A stretch of DNA of 64,000 nucleotides from Eubacterium sp. (GCA_022511205.1 JAFLRY010000002.1:1-64000); one strand, 5' to 3'. Counted from the stretch's first letter, positions 7,162-15,961 are shown. Numbers and translations: made by a program. The notes: generated from the letters alone by a model not told the origin.

Positions 7162-9924
7162 ATGGCAAATAAAATTCTTACCGCGCTTTTCGGGGACTAT
7201 TCCGTAAAAGAGGTAAAAAAGGTTAGAAAAATTTCAAATAAGGTTTTAGAGCTTGAAAGCAAGTATCAGCCTATGAGCGATAAGGAGCTTGCTTCCCAAA
7301 CAGGCATTTTAAAGAGCAGACTTGCCGACGGCGAAACGCTTGACGATATTTTGCCGGACGCGTTTGCCGTATGCCGTGAAGCGGCGTGGCGTGTGCTGGG
7401 TATGAAGCACTTTGAGGTGCAGATCATAGGCGGTATCGTTCTCCACCAGGGCAGGATCGCCGAAATGAAAACGGGTGAAGGTAAAACCCTCGTTGCAACG
7501 CTTCCCGCGTACCTCAACGCACTTACCGGCGAGGGCGTTCATATCGTTACGGTGAACGACTATCTCGCAAAGCGTGACTGCGAATGGATGGGCAAGGTTT
7601 ACCGCTTCTTAGGTCTTACTGCCGGTCTTATAATCCACGAAAAAACCAACGAGCAGAGAAAGGAAGCCTATAACTGCGACATAACCTACGGCACCAATAA
7701 CGAAATGGGCTTCGATTATCTTCGTGACAATATGGTGCAGTACAAATCCCAGAAGGTGCAGAGAGGTCACGCTTTCGCTATAGTCGACGAGGTGGACTCC
7801 ATACTTATCGATGAGGCGCGTACTCCCCTTATTATCAGCGGTAAAGGCGATCAGTCCACGGATATGTACCGCCGCGCCAACGATTTCGCCCGTTCCCTTA
7901 AAATGGTTAAGGTTGCCCAGATGGACGAAAAGCAGGACACTGAGGAAACCTACAACGGCGATTTCGTAGTAGACGAAAAGGCAAAGACCGCCACGCTCAC
8001 CCAAAGCGGTGTTAAAAAAGCCGAGGAGCGCTTCGGTGTTGAAAACCTTATGGATATGGAAAACACCACGTTGCTTCACCATATCAATCAGGCAATCAAG
8101 GCGATCGGCGTTATGCGCCGCGATATCGATTACGTTGTTAAGGACGGACAGGTGCTTATCGTAGACGAGTTCACCGGCCGTATAATGCTGGGCAGACGTT
8201 ATAATGACGGTCTGCACCAGGCGCTTGAAGCGAAGGAAAACGTTAAGGTTGAGCACGAGAGCAAGACCCTTGCCACCATCACCTTCCAGAATTATTTCCG
8301 TCTTTACGGCAAGCTTTCGGGTATGACGGGTACCGCTTTAACAGAAGCCCCCGAATTCAGCGAAATATATAAGCTGGACGTTGTAGAGATACCCACCAAC
8401 AAGCCCCTGCTCCGTGAGGACATGCCGGACGTGATTTTCCAGACGGAGCGCGGAAAATTCAACAACGCGATTCAGCAGATCAAGGAGTGCCACGAAAAAG
8501 GTCAGCCGATCCTTGTGGGCACGATCAGCATCGAAAAGAGTGAGGTGCTCTCAAAGCTTCTGAAAAGAGAGCGCATTCCCCATAATGTATTAAACGCGAA
8601 AAATCACGAGCGAGAGGCTGAGATCATCGCCCAGGCGGGTAAGCTCGGCGCGGTAACCATCGCCACCAACATGGCAGGACGTGGTACCGATATCATGCTG
8701 GGCGGTAACTCCGAATTCCTCGCCAAAGCGGAAATGAAAAGATTGCAGTATTCCGACGAGTTGATCGCGGAGGCAACGGGCTTTGCCGAAACTGAGGACG
8801 AGGAAATACTGAATGCCCGCAAGACTTTTAGAGAGCTTGAGGCAAAATACAAGGAATCAATTAAAGATGAAGCGGAAAAGGTAAGAGAAGCGGGCGGTCT
8901 GTTCATTCTCGGCACGGAGCGCCATGATTCACGCCGTATCGATAACCAGCTTCGCGGACGTTCCGGACGTCAGGGCGATCCCGGTAAATCGCAGTTTTAT
9001 CTTTCACTGGAAGACGATCTTATGCGCCTTTTCGGCGGCGACAGGATCAAATCCATTATGGGCGCCCTCGCTGACGACGAAAATATGCCCGTTCCCAGCA
9101 AGATGATCTCGAGAACCGTTGAATCCGCTCAGCGCAAGGTTGAGGGACGCAACTTCGGTATCCGTAAGAATACACTCCAGTACGATGATGTAATGAACCG
9201 CCAGAGAGAGCTGATTTACAACCAGCGCGATATGGTGCTTGACGGTATCGATCTCACAGACAAGATCCTTCAGATGCTTGATTCCAGTGTTGACGAGAAC
9301 GTTGCCGTATACTGCGCCAAGGACGCGAATAAGGCAGACTGGAATATTCAGGGCCTTAAGGAGAAATACAAGGGCTGGCTCACTACTGACGACGACTTTG
9401 AGAATATCAATGAGCTGACCGTTGACGATATCGCCGAAATGCTCAAGGAGAGAGGACATCAAAATTTAGAGGCAAAGAGGGCTATGTTGGGCGACGAACT
9501 CTTCGGCGAGTTCCAGCGAATGGTGCTTCTGCGCAACGTTGATATGCTTTGGATGGAGCACATTGACGCTATGGACGATCTCAAGGAGGGTATCCATCTT
9601 CGCTCCTATGCTCAGCAGGATCCCGTTGTTGCCTTCAGAAACGAATCCTACGATATGTTTGACGAGATGACCGCAACGATCCGCGAGAACACCGTCAGAA
9701 TGATGCTCACGATCGTTCCCAGAAGACGTGAGGACGTGGAGAGAAAGGCCGTAGCGAAGGTTACTTCCTCGTCGGCAGGCGGAGACGACAGCGTTAAGGC
9801 TTCCCCCGTAAGGAAGGGCAAAAAGATCGGCCCCAACGATCCCTGCCCCTGCGGAAGCGGAAAGAAGTATAAAAAATGCTGCGGCTCACCCGAAAAGCTT
9901 GCTGAAAAAGGAAGCAAAGAATAA
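7162..9924 (+). CDS. secA: Preprotein translocase ATPase SecA
   Basis: SecA drives protein export through SecYEG. The 920-residue sequence has Walker A MKTGEGKT near residue 103, the DEAD-type Walker B DEVDSILIDEART near 208, the second helicase domain (TNMAGRGTDIMLGG), the helical scaffold and wing, and a C-terminal SEC-C zinc motif DPCPCGSGKKYKKCCG that binds SecB or lipid. Length is normal, with a moderate insertion near NBD2 as in other Clostridia. Start ATG follows GAGGTG. A small hairpin (CGCTTC...GAAGCG, 7122-7143) lies in the leader, between the upstream terminator and the ribosome site. Confidence 0.98.
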   Translation: MANKILTALFGDYSVKEVKKVRKISNKVLELESKYQPMSDKELASQTGILKSRLADGETLDDILPDAFAVCREAAWRVLGMKHFEVQIIGGIVLHQGRIAEMKTGEGKTLVATLPAYLNALTGEGVHIVTVNDYLAKRDCEWMGKVYRFLGLTAGLIIHEKTNEQRKEAYNCDITYGTNNEMGFDYLRDNMVQYKSQKVQRGHAFAIVDEVDSILIDEARTPLIISGKGDQSTDMYRRANDFARSLKMVKVAQMDEKQDTEETYNGDFVVDEKAKTATLTQSGVKKAEERFGVENLMDMENTTLLHHINQAIKAIGVMRRDIDYVVKDGQVLIVDEFTGRIMLGRRYNDGLHQALEAKENVKVEHESKTLATITFQNYFRLYGKLSGMTGTALTEAPEFSEIYKLDVVEIPTNKPLLREDMPDVIFQTERGKFNNAIQQIKECHEKGQPILVGTISIEKSEVLSKLLKRERIPHNVLNAKNHEREAEIIAQAGKLGAVTIATNMAGRGTDIMLGGNSEFLAKAEMKRLQYSDELIAEATGFAETEDEEILNARKTFRELEAKYKESIKDEAEKVREAGGLFILGTERHDSRRIDNQLRGRSGRQGDPGKSQFYLSLEDDLMRLFGGDRIKSIMGALADDENMPVPSKMISRTVESAQRKVEGRNFGIRKNTLQYDDVMNRQRELIYNQRDMVLDGIDLTDKILQMLDSSVDENVAVYCAKDANKADWNIQGLKEKYKGWLTTDDDFENINELTVDDIAEMLKERGHQNLEAKRAMLGDELFGEFQRMVLLRNVDMLWMEHIDAMDDLKEGIHLRSYAQQDPVVAFRNESYDMFDEMTATIRENTVRMMLTIVPRRREDVERKAVAKVTSSSAGGDDSVKASPVRKGKKIGPNDPCPCGSGKKYKKCCGSPEKLAEKGSKE

Positions 9925-9942
9925 CAAATCAAAACCCGGATA

Positions 9943-9982
9943 AAAACGGCCGTTTTGCTTAAACGATGCATTATTCGTTTTT
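9943..9982 (+). terminator. Possible terminator after secA
   Basis: Two small hairpins lie here: AAAACGGCCGTTTT (9943-9956), and AAACGA...TCGTTT (9961-9980) followed by TT. Both are weaker than the other terminators in this window. Confidence 0.45.
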
Positions 9983-9987
9983 ACCGC

Positions 9988-10016
9988 TTGACTTTAGATG
10001 ATATTATTTATATAAT
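9988..10016 (+). promoter_or_regulatory. Sigma-A promoter of the small membrane protein gene
   Basis: TTGACT (9988-9993) and TATAAT (10011-10016) are 17 bp apart, and AGGAGG precedes the ATG at 10050. Confidence 0.8.
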
Positions 10017-10049
10017 ATACTTGTAATATTTAACAGGAGGATTTTTGCA

Positions 10050-10289
10050 ATGACTTTAAGTAAAATCTTTAAAATTATAGGCGTGATCGTTGCTATCGCG
10101 GGTGTTGCCGCTGCAGTTTATTTCGCAGTTAAAAAGCTTACAGGCAAAAAAGAGCCTGAATATTTTGACGACAATGACTTCTTTGAGTGCGACAATGATT
10201 TAGAAATCATTGAGGTTGCAAGCGAGGAAGAAGCTCCCGCTGAGGAGGTTGCTGAGGAAGCGCCTGCCGAAGAGGAAGCCGCGGAATAA
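10050..10289 (+). CDS. Small single-pass membrane protein with acidic tail
   Basis: The 79-residue protein has one N-terminal membrane helix (about residues 7-26, IIGVIVAIAGVAAAVYFAV), a short basic stretch KKLTGKK, then a strongly acidic tail of Glu, Asp and Ala. The basic residues after the helix suggest the tail is in the cytoplasm. Its function is unknown. A consensus promoter, a strong AGGAGG and a strong terminator argue that it is a real and well-expressed gene rather than noise. Confidence 0.75.
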   Translation: MTLSKIFKIIGVIVAIAGVAAAVYFAVKKLTGKKEPEYFDDNDFFECDNDLEIIEVASEEEAPAEEVAEEAPAEEEAAE

Positions 10290-10302
10290 TTTAACTGATT
10301 TG

Positions 10303-10335
10303 GGGAGCAACTAAACCGTTGCTCCCTATTTTTTA
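10303..10335 (+). terminator. Terminator of the small membrane protein gene
   Basis: GGGAGCAAC (10303-10311) pairs with GTTGCTCCC (10318-10326), followed by TATTTTTTATT. Confidence 0.9.
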
Positions 10336-10338
10336 TTT

Positions 10339-10423
10339 ATTGGTTTACCAACAGGGTTCGAACTTGCGCAGGCAAGTTAAGTTTTTATAAAAAATAGGCT
10401 TGCGATCGCAAGCAAGATTCTTA
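10339..10423. repeat. Family A palindromic repeat, divergent copy, plus partial second copy
   Basis: The sequence attggtttaccaaca-gggttcgaacttgcgc-aggcaagtt aligns with the copy beside pckG (attggttttgccaacaaggttctgccttgcgc...gcaaggca). A 16-bp perfect palindrome gcttgcgatcgcaagc (10398-10413) followed by aagattctta resembles the other end of the same element. It forms the leader of the patatin gene. Confidence 0.6.
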
Positions 10424-10444
10424 TTATTTTTGGAGTTGATCAAA

Positions 10445-11305
10445 ATGTACAACAGCGGTCTTGTTTTAGAGGGCGGCGGAAACCGCGCAATATTCACCAG
10501 CGGCGTGCTGGACGCGTTTATGGAAAACGGCATAACCTTTCCCTATGTTATAGGCGTTTCGGCGGGTTCGTGCAACGGCGCTTCATTTTTAGGAAAGAAT
10601 ATACGCCGTCAGCATGATATCACCATAAACTACTGCCGTGATAAGAATTATATGAGCCTCTCTTCCTACAGAAAAACAGGCGAATACCTAAACCTTGAAT
10701 GGATATTCGGAGAACTCACCTATAATTTAATGCCCCTTGATTACGAAACCTACGAAAACAGCAAAGCCGTTTTGTGCGCAGTTCTCACCAATGCGCTGAC
10801 GGGCAAGGCAGAATATTTTTATCCAAAGGATCTCAGGGAATTCGGCTGCCCCATACTTAGGGCAAGCTGCGCGCTCCCTGTTGTCACCAAGGGTGTTAAG
10901 CTTGAAGGAATGCATTATTTTGACGGCGGTCTCGTTGACTCCATTCCCCTTAAACGCGCGCTTGAAGACGGTTGTCAAAAGGCGGTAGTCATTCTCACCC
11001 AGGATAAGGATTACGTGAAATCTCCCTATAAAGGCGCGAAAATCGTTAAAAAGATCTATAAAAAATATCCGCTTCTTGTAAACAACATCCTCGCCCGCCA
11101 CGATATGTATAACGAACAGCTCCGCTACGTTGAGGAGCAGGAGAAGTTGGGGCATGTTTACGTAATCCGCCCCGCCAAACCGCTGAACTGCAGTTCCATT
11201 GAGCGCGACACCGTGAAGCTTGAGGCGATCTATCAGCTTGGCTATCTCCAAGGGCAAAAGGAAATCGAAAAGGTCAAAGCCTTTTTGGAGGATCAGTCTG
11301 CATAA
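10445..11305 (+). CDS. Patatin-like phospholipase (RssA/YjjU type)
   Basis: Patatin-fold serine lipases use a Ser-Asp dyad to cut acyl esters. All three landmarks are present: the oxyanion motif GGGNR (residues 10-14), the nucleophile elbow GVSAGS with Ser at about 39, and the catalytic DGG (HYFDGGLVDS) near 160. At 286 residues it matches cytoplasmic bacterial patatins without a signal peptide. The ORF track starts at 10400, but the ATG at 10445 has GGAG upstream and starts just before the conserved region. Substrate is unknown. Confidence 0.9.
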   Translation: MYNSGLVLEGGGNRAIFTSGVLDAFMENGITFPYVIGVSAGSCNGASFLGKNIRRQHDITINYCRDKNYMSLSSYRKTGEYLNLEWIFGELTYNLMPLDYETYENSKAVLCAVLTNALTGKAEYFYPKDLREFGCPILRASCALPVVTKGVKLEGMHYFDGGLVDSIPLKRALEDGCQKAVVILTQDKDYVKSPYKGAKIVKKIYKKYPLLVNNILARHDMYNEQLRYVEEQEKLGHVYVIRPAKPLNCSSIERDTVKLEAIYQLGYLQGQKEIEKVKAFLEDQSA

Positions 11306-11333
11306 TACGTTTTAAATAAGTTTGGAGCTTGAT

Positions 11334-11831
11334 ATGAACAAGTTAATTATAATAAGAGGAAATTCGGGAAGCGGAAAATCAAGCGTTGCAAGAGGACTCC
11401 AAAAAAGGATAGGTAGAAATACGCTCGTTATTGCGCAGGATACCGTTAGACGAGAAATGCTCTGGGCGCGTGACGGCTACGATACCGCCGCGCTTCCGCT
11501 ATTGATATCTTTACTGCGTTACGGATATGAGAATAACGGGGTAGTCATTTTAGAGGGGATATTACATTCCCAATGGTATAAGCCGTTGTTTGAAACAGCC
11601 GTTCAGTTATTCGGCACGGATATTTTCGCCTATTATTACGATCTGCCCTTTGAGGAAACTCTGAAGCGCCACGAAACAAAGCCGCAAAAATTAGAGTTTG
11701 GAGAAACCGAAATGCGCCGCTGGTGGAACGAAAAAGACTACATTGGCATTATTCCCGAAAAAAGCATTACAAAAGATATATCGCTCGAAGCGGCAATAGA
11801 TACGATCCTTTCGGATATTCAAACAAATTGA
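11334..11831 (+). CDS. P-loop kinase-like protein
   Basis: The 165-residue protein opens with the Walker A motif RGNSGSGKSS (about residues 8-17), like small-molecule or nucleoside kinases and zeta-toxin-fold phosphotransferases. A later GVVILEGIL strand may be the Walker B region. The substrate cannot be told. The track begins at a TTG (11322), but the ATG at 11334 has GGAG at the right distance. No antitoxin-like gene is next to it. It lies 28 bp after patatin and is probably cotranscribed. Confidence 0.75.
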   Translation: MNKLIIIRGNSGSGKSSVARGLQKRIGRNTLVIAQDTVRREMLWARDGYDTAALPLLISLLRYGYENNGVVILEGILHSQWYKPLFETAVQLFGTDIFAYYYDLPFEETLKRHETKPQKLEFGETEMRRWWNEKDYIGIIPEKSITKDISLEAAIDTILSDIQTN

Positions 11832-11907
11832 CAACCTACTTTATTTAGGAGCGCATATCAGGCGTTCGGAAACATTGGCACAGTAAAAATTCAAAGGAGA
11901 ACGTAAT

Positions 11908-12549
11908 ATGGAACACGCGAAATACGCGGTATTGATTTACCCCGATTTTTCCTTGCAGGAAATAACCTGCCTGACATCTTGCCTGTCCGTATGGTTTGGC
12001 GAAAAGATAGATATAATCGCAAGCGAAATGAAGCCTTATGAAAGCGAGGAGGGCTTTCAAATCGCTCCCGCCAAAACCGTTGATGAAGTAAAGCCGACAG
12101 AGTATTCGTGCGTTATTCTTCCCGGAACAATCAATCCTCTGCCCGCTCTATACGATGACAAACTGATTGATTTTTTGCGAAAAGGCAAGGAAACGGACAC
12201 CCTGTTTGCCGCGATTTCATCCGCGCCGATTTTGCTTTCAAAAGCGGGCATTTTAGACGGCAAAGATTTCACCGCGGGATACTTTATGCAAATGGCAGAC
12301 ACTTTTTCCTTTATTGATAAAACCCATTTCGTTCACAAACCGATCGTTGAAAGCGGCAACGTTATAACGGGTATCGGTATGTTTTTCAAAGAATTTGCCG
12401 AAAGCGTGCTACATAGATTGGGTTATGATTTCGGCGAGAGCATTATGGTTGAAGCGGATCGCAAATATACCGAGGAAGATCTGACATTTTATTGGACAGA
12501 TGAGGAATACAACGAATTTTTAGAGGAACTAAAAGAGTTCACAAAGTAG
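11908..12549 (+). CDS. DJ-1/PfpI family protein lacking the usual cysteine
   Basis: The 213-residue protein matches the class I glutamine amidotransferase-like DJ-1/PfpI fold: YAVLIYPDFSLQEI at the start, YSCVILPGT, and the nucleophile-elbow region AAISSAPILLSKAGIL. Active members have a cysteine at this elbow; here it reads serine, so classical protease, deglycase or hydratase chemistry is doubtful. AAAGGAG precedes the ATG. A C-terminal extension after about residue 170 (YTEEDLTFYWTDEEYNEF) is not typical of the short forms. Confidence 0.8.
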   Translation: MEHAKYAVLIYPDFSLQEITCLTSCLSVWFGEKIDIIASEMKPYESEEGFQIAPAKTVDEVKPTEYSCVILPGTINPLPALYDDKLIDFLRKGKETDTLFAAISSAPILLSKAGILDGKDFTAGYFMQMADTFSFIDKTHFVHKPIVESGNVITGIGMFFKEFAESVLHRLGYDFGESIMVEADRKYTEEDLTFYWTDEEYNEFLEELKEFTK

Positions 12550-12605
12550 GAGCACATAAGTTTGTCAAACAAATGCAAATAAATCAAAATGGCGGGTTGA
12601 AGCTT

Positions 12606-13295
12606 ATGGAACATAAAGAGATTCAAAAAATTGCAAAAGATACTATTGAATATATCAAGACAGTAATCCAACCCGGAATGAATTTGCTTGATGTCAGGAG
12701 AATGTGCGAAGAAAAAATGTTAGCTTTGGGCGCGGATTCTTTTTGGTATCATAATATAGGCGCGTTCGTGTTTTCGGGTGAGGAAACGGTTTTGTCCGTA
12801 TCCGGCAGGAAATATAAAACATCAGACCGCATTATTCAAGGCAACGATATAATAACAATTGATCTAAGCCCTCAGCATAATAAAATCTGGGGCGACTATG
12901 CCCGCACTGTAATCATTGAAAACGGAAGCGTTGTACAAAACATTGCGGATATTAGAAATGACGAGTGGCGAAACGGTCTTCTTATGGAGGAAAAACTCCA
13001 TAACAAGCTGAAAGAATTCGCCAATCCGTCTACTACCTTTGAAGAATTATTTTACTATATGAATAGCTTTATTTCCGATAACGGTTACGTTAATCTTGAT
13101 TTTCTCGGAAATCTCGGTCATTCAATCGTTAAAAACAAAATCAAAAGAGTATACATTGAAAAAGGAAATCGCGCCAAGCTCGGAGACGTTGAATTCTTCA
13201 CGTTTGAGCCTCATATCAAAAAAGCCGACGGCTCATTCGGATACAAAAAAGAAAATATATACTATTTTAATAACGGCGAATTGAAAGAATTATAA
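12606..13295 (+). CDS. M24 family metallopeptidase (aminopeptidase-like)
   Basis: The protein of about 229 residues resembles the pita-bread catalytic domain of methionine and Xaa-Pro aminopeptidases without the N-terminal domain. Plausible metal ligands are the Asp in TIDLSP, the Asp in GDYARTV, the His in NLGHSIV, the Glu in FTFEPH and the Glu in KKENIYYF. The track start at 12573 has its AGGAG too far upstream; the ATG at 12606 opens MEHKEIQKIAKDTIEYI, a usual M24 start. It follows the DJ-1 gene closely. It is shorter than MetAP and its substrate is unknown. Confidence 0.8.
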   Translation: MEHKEIQKIAKDTIEYIKTVIQPGMNLLDVRRMCEEKMLALGADSFWYHNIGAFVFSGEETVLSVSGRKYKTSDRIIQGNDIITIDLSPQHNKIWGDYARTVIIENGSVVQNIADIRNDEWRNGLLMEEKLHNKLKEFANPSTTFEELFYYMNSFISDNGYVNLDFLGNLGHSIVKNKIKRVYIEKGNRAKLGDVEFFTFEPHIKKADGSFGYKKENIYYFNNGELKEL

Positions 13296-13315
13296 ATTTA
13301 TGAGGAGATAAGCTT

Positions 13316-13597
13316 ATGCACAAATGGATCACCGAAGACTGGGAATTTATCATTACCGTTTCATCGGGAAAGGCGGAGCATTGCCGACTGGGCTTTGAAG
13401 AGGGCGATACGTTTAAATGCCGATATGAAGTGCCTTCTGGCTTCTGCCCGAAAACGATGCCCGTATTACATACCTTATGTGAAATCGCGCGTTGCGGCGG
13501 CAACTACGTAAGCCGTGGCTCTGATAAAAAATACGAAATTGATTTCCCCTGCGCGGACGGCGCAATTACGTTTCATCTGCTGGCGAAGCATATATAA
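13316..13597 (+). CDS. TIGR04076 family protein
   Basis: The 93-residue protein resembles the small TIGR04076 family of unknown function, with an N-terminal strand region (WEFIITV), a GDTFKCRYEVPSGFCPKTM segment and a C-terminal CADGAITFHLLAK segment. Conserved cysteines suggest metal or redox use, but this is inference. It has GAGG before the ATG, 20 bp after the M24 peptidase gene, so it is likely cotranscribed. Confidence 0.7.
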   Translation: MHKWITEDWEFIITVSSGKAEHCRLGFEEGDTFKCRYEVPSGFCPKTMPVLHTLCEIARCGGNYVSRGSDKKYEIDFPCADGAITFHLLAKHI

Positions 13598-13661
13598 TCG
13601 TCTTCAGCAGATAAATCGGAACTTATGACTTTATAAAAAATCACTTTAGGAGAGTATAATT

Positions 13662-14210
13662 ATGAACTTTTTACAGTTGGCCAAAGACAGGAGATATTCC
13701 GTAAGAAAATTCAAAAAGCAGGCAGTTGAAAAAGAAAAGCTTGATTTGATTCTTGAGGCGGGACGGATTGCGCCGACGGCCTGTAATTATCAGCCACAGC
13801 GAATTATGGTCATCGAAGACAGCGCTGCCTACGAGAAGCTGAGGCAGTGTACCCCGTGTCACTTTGACGCGCCGGTCGTTTTGATGATCTGCTATGATAA
13901 AACCACCTGCTGGAAAAACAAGACAAACTCAACTATCGGCGGAGACGTTGACGCGAGCATCGTCACCACGCAAATGATGCTTGAAGCCGCTGAACTTGGG
14001 CTTGGTACAACGTGGGTAGGCGCGTTCAATCTTCAAAAAATTCGGGAACTGTTCAGTCTTCCTGATTATCTTGTACCCGTGGCACTGCTTCCGATCGGAT
14101 ATCCTGCCGATGAAGTAGAGCCGCATCCGTGGCATTTTAAACGCTTTGATATTGACCACACCGTTTTCTATAATTCCTTTGACGGAATAACCGAAGGTGA
14201 AGCTCACTGA
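13662..14210 (+). CDS. Nitroreductase family protein
   Basis: This 182-residue FMN-dependent oxidoreductase of the nitroreductase fold has the phosphate-binding start RRYSVRKFK (about residues 10-18), the helix APTACNYQPQ near residue 40 and the C-terminal region GLGTTWVGAFN and LLPIGYPADE. Electrons from NAD(P)H would reduce nitro groups, quinones or flavins; the true substrate is unknown. A GGAG lies before the ATG. It is 65 bp after the TIGR04076 gene and 20 bp before the acetyltransferase gene. Confidence 0.9.
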   Translation: MNFLQLAKDRRYSVRKFKKQAVEKEKLDLILEAGRIAPTACNYQPQRIMVIEDSAAYEKLRQCTPCHFDAPVVLMICYDKTTCWKNKTNSTIGGDVDASIVTTQMMLEAAELGLGTTWVGAFNLQKIRELFSLPDYLVPVALLPIGYPADEVEPHPWHFKRFDIDHTVFYNSFDGITEGEAH

Positions 14211-14230
14211 TTCCGGGAGGTAACTGATAT

Positions 14231-14632
14231 ATGACAATTTGTGAGTTAAAAACATTTGATCTTGATGCAATACTGAACCTGTATTCCGCCGTTGGCTGGA
14301 CAAATTATACAGAGAATCCTGATATGCTGAAAAAAGCATATGAAAACTCTTTGCTGACTTTAGGCGCCTATGACGGCGATAAATTAGTCGGCGTTATTCG
14401 CACTGTGGGAGACGGTTATTCTATTGTTTTTATACAGGATATTTTGGTTTTTCCGGAATATCAGCGCAAAGGAATCGGAACGCAGCTTATTCGGGAAGTT
14501 ATGGAGCGGTTTTCCTCAGTTTATCAAATGGAGCTGATGACGGATAACGCGCCTGAAACAATTTCCTTTTATCAATCAGTCGGATTTGTAAAGGCTGACG
14601 ATATGGACGGTTGCGCTTTTATAAGAATATAA
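14231..14632 (+). CDS. GNAT family N-acetyltransferase
   Basis: The 133-residue protein has the GNAT acetyl-CoA site QRKGIGTQLI near residue 80, the preceding beta-4 strand VFIQDILVFPEY, and the C-terminal FYQSVGF. The acceptor substrate is unknown. GGGAGG precedes the ATG. It is the last gene of the plus-strand run, with a strong terminator behind it. Confidence 0.88.
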   Translation: MTICELKTFDLDAILNLYSAVGWTNYTENPDMLKKAYENSLLTLGAYDGDKLVGVIRTVGDGYSIVFIQDILVFPEYQRKGIGTQLIREVMERFSSVYQMELMTDNAPETISFYQSVGFVKADDMDGCAFIRI

Positions 14633-14659
14633 TTCACGTTTAGCAAAACAGAAAGCAAA

Positions 14660-14685
14660 GGCAGCAGAAATCTGCTGCCTTTTTT
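14660..14685 (+). terminator. Terminator after the GNAT gene
   Basis: GGCAGCAGA (14660-14668) pairs with TCTGCTGCC (14671-14679), followed by six T. The hairpin lies between converging genes and could also act weakly on the minus strand. Confidence 0.9.
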
Positions 14686-14686
14686 G

Positions 14687-15961
14687 TTAAATAAGAATGT
14701 CTGTTATCCATTTCAGCATAGCTGTATTTGTTTTGGCAAGTGCCTCGAATTTATCGTATTGTGAGAAATACGCAATGCAAATCATCTGTATCGAATAGAT
14801 CACATAGGGTATCGCCTGCTGCTCATATTCCGATAACGGCTCAATACTGTTATAGCCGTTAATAAGATTATTCAATATCTCAAGCCACTTTGCTTTATTT
14901 ACATTATCGTTGAAACATTCGGATAGGATCGCCGTTGCGCAATAGCAGATATCGAAAATTCTGATATTTACCTCCGATAAATCAAAATCAATGAAGCCTT
15001 TGAATTCGCTGCCGTCAAAAATCATATTGGACGGATTGATATCGCGGTGAATTATCTGTTTAGGTAATTTATCATAGAATTTTGGGAATCCGCTTTCATA
15101 TTCATTAATAAAATCAGCGTGCACCGCAATTGAATTTTTGAGTTTAGGCAAGGCTTTGAGTGCATTATCAAAAATATTGACTTCAGTATAGTCCTCCTTA
15201 TCAAAGTCTTTTAACGCCCTGTGAAGCCTTGCAATGTTTTCGCCAATGACATACGCTAAAGATGTATTAGCAAAGACATCATCACATCTCAGCTGATTGC
15301 CCTTGATGCGTTTTAGCATAATGAAATAGAGTTCTCCGTTTTGCAGATAATCATCGCCGTTAACGGTTTTTATTATCTCGGGGGCGGGCAATCCCGCCTC
15401 TGCAAGGGCTTTTGATATGCGAAGATTATTTTGAATACTGCCGAGATTTGCGGTAAATTTGATGACGCGATCATCGCCAATGTAATACGCGTTATCATTT
15501 TGTCTTCCCGTGTTTTCATTATAGATGTTTGCAATACTTTCATTCTGCAAATTCCAGTTTTCAAGTAATTTTTGAATTTTCGTTTTAGAAATCATTATAT
15601 GTTCCTCCTGCAAAATGTTGATCTTATAAGGCCTTTCGCTCTTATAAGCCTTGATGAATTCGGAGGGTGAGCAGCTGAACTCCCGTTTGAATGCTTTATA
15701 GAAGCCTGCATAGGTCTCAAAGCCGTAGCTCAGCGCCGCGTCAATTTTGGCGCTTCCCCTTGAAATTTCGTATACGGCGTGCAAAAGCTTTCTTCTCGCT
15801 ATATATTCTGACGGCGTAAAGCCTGTGTAATGATGAAAAAGTCTGCAATAATGCACGCGGGAATAGCCTGCCATATCGCATAACTCGTCAACGGTGATCT
15901 CCGATTTCAGATTATTTTCGATATAATCAAGGCACTGCTGGATCATCTCACGGATATTCAT
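14687..15961 (-). CDS. AraC-type regulator fused to an APH-family phosphotransferase
   Basis: Residues 1 to about 110 are two AraC helix-turn-helix motifs (EITVDELCDMAGYSRVHYC; RRKLLHAVYEISRG...FETYAGFYKAFKREF). From about 125 on it is an aminoglycoside/choline kinase-like fold with IIHRDINPSNM (HxDxxxxN catalytic loop) and GFIDFDLS (metal-binding Asp). The whole is 424 residues. The start at 15961 follows GGAGGGCG. A kinase domain joined to a DNA-binding domain suggests a one-component sensor that binds or phosphorylates a small molecule, or a resistance enzyme that controls itself. Both roles are inference. Confidence 0.85.
   Translation of the reverse strand: MNIREMIQQCLDYIENNLKSEITVDELCDMAGYSRVHYCRLFHHYTGFTPSEYIARRKLLHAVYEISRGSAKIDAALSYGFETYAGFYKAFKREFSCSPSEFIKAYKSERPYKINILQEEHIMISKTKIQKLLENWNLQNESIANIYNENTGRQNDNAYYIGDDRVIKFTANLGSIQNNLRISKALAEAGLPAPEIIKTVNGDDYLQNGELYFIMLKRIKGNQLRCDDVFANTSLAYVIGENIARLHRALKDFDKEDYTEVNIFDNALKALPKLKNSIAVHADFINEYESGFPKFYDKLPKQIIHRDINPSNMIFDGSEFKGFIDFDLSEVNIRIFDICYCATAILSECFNDNVNKAKWLEILNNLINGYNSIEPLSEYEQQAIPYVIYSIQMICIAYFSQYDKFEALAKTNTAMLKWITDILI

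Noticed and set aside
7609-8256. Minus-strand ORF (215 aa) inside secA
   Set aside because: Shadow of secA; no ribosome site and no motif.
11334-11831. Toxin-antitoxin pair with a zeta-like kinase
   Set aside because: No antitoxin-like gene is adjacent, and the P-loop alone does not support a toxin call.
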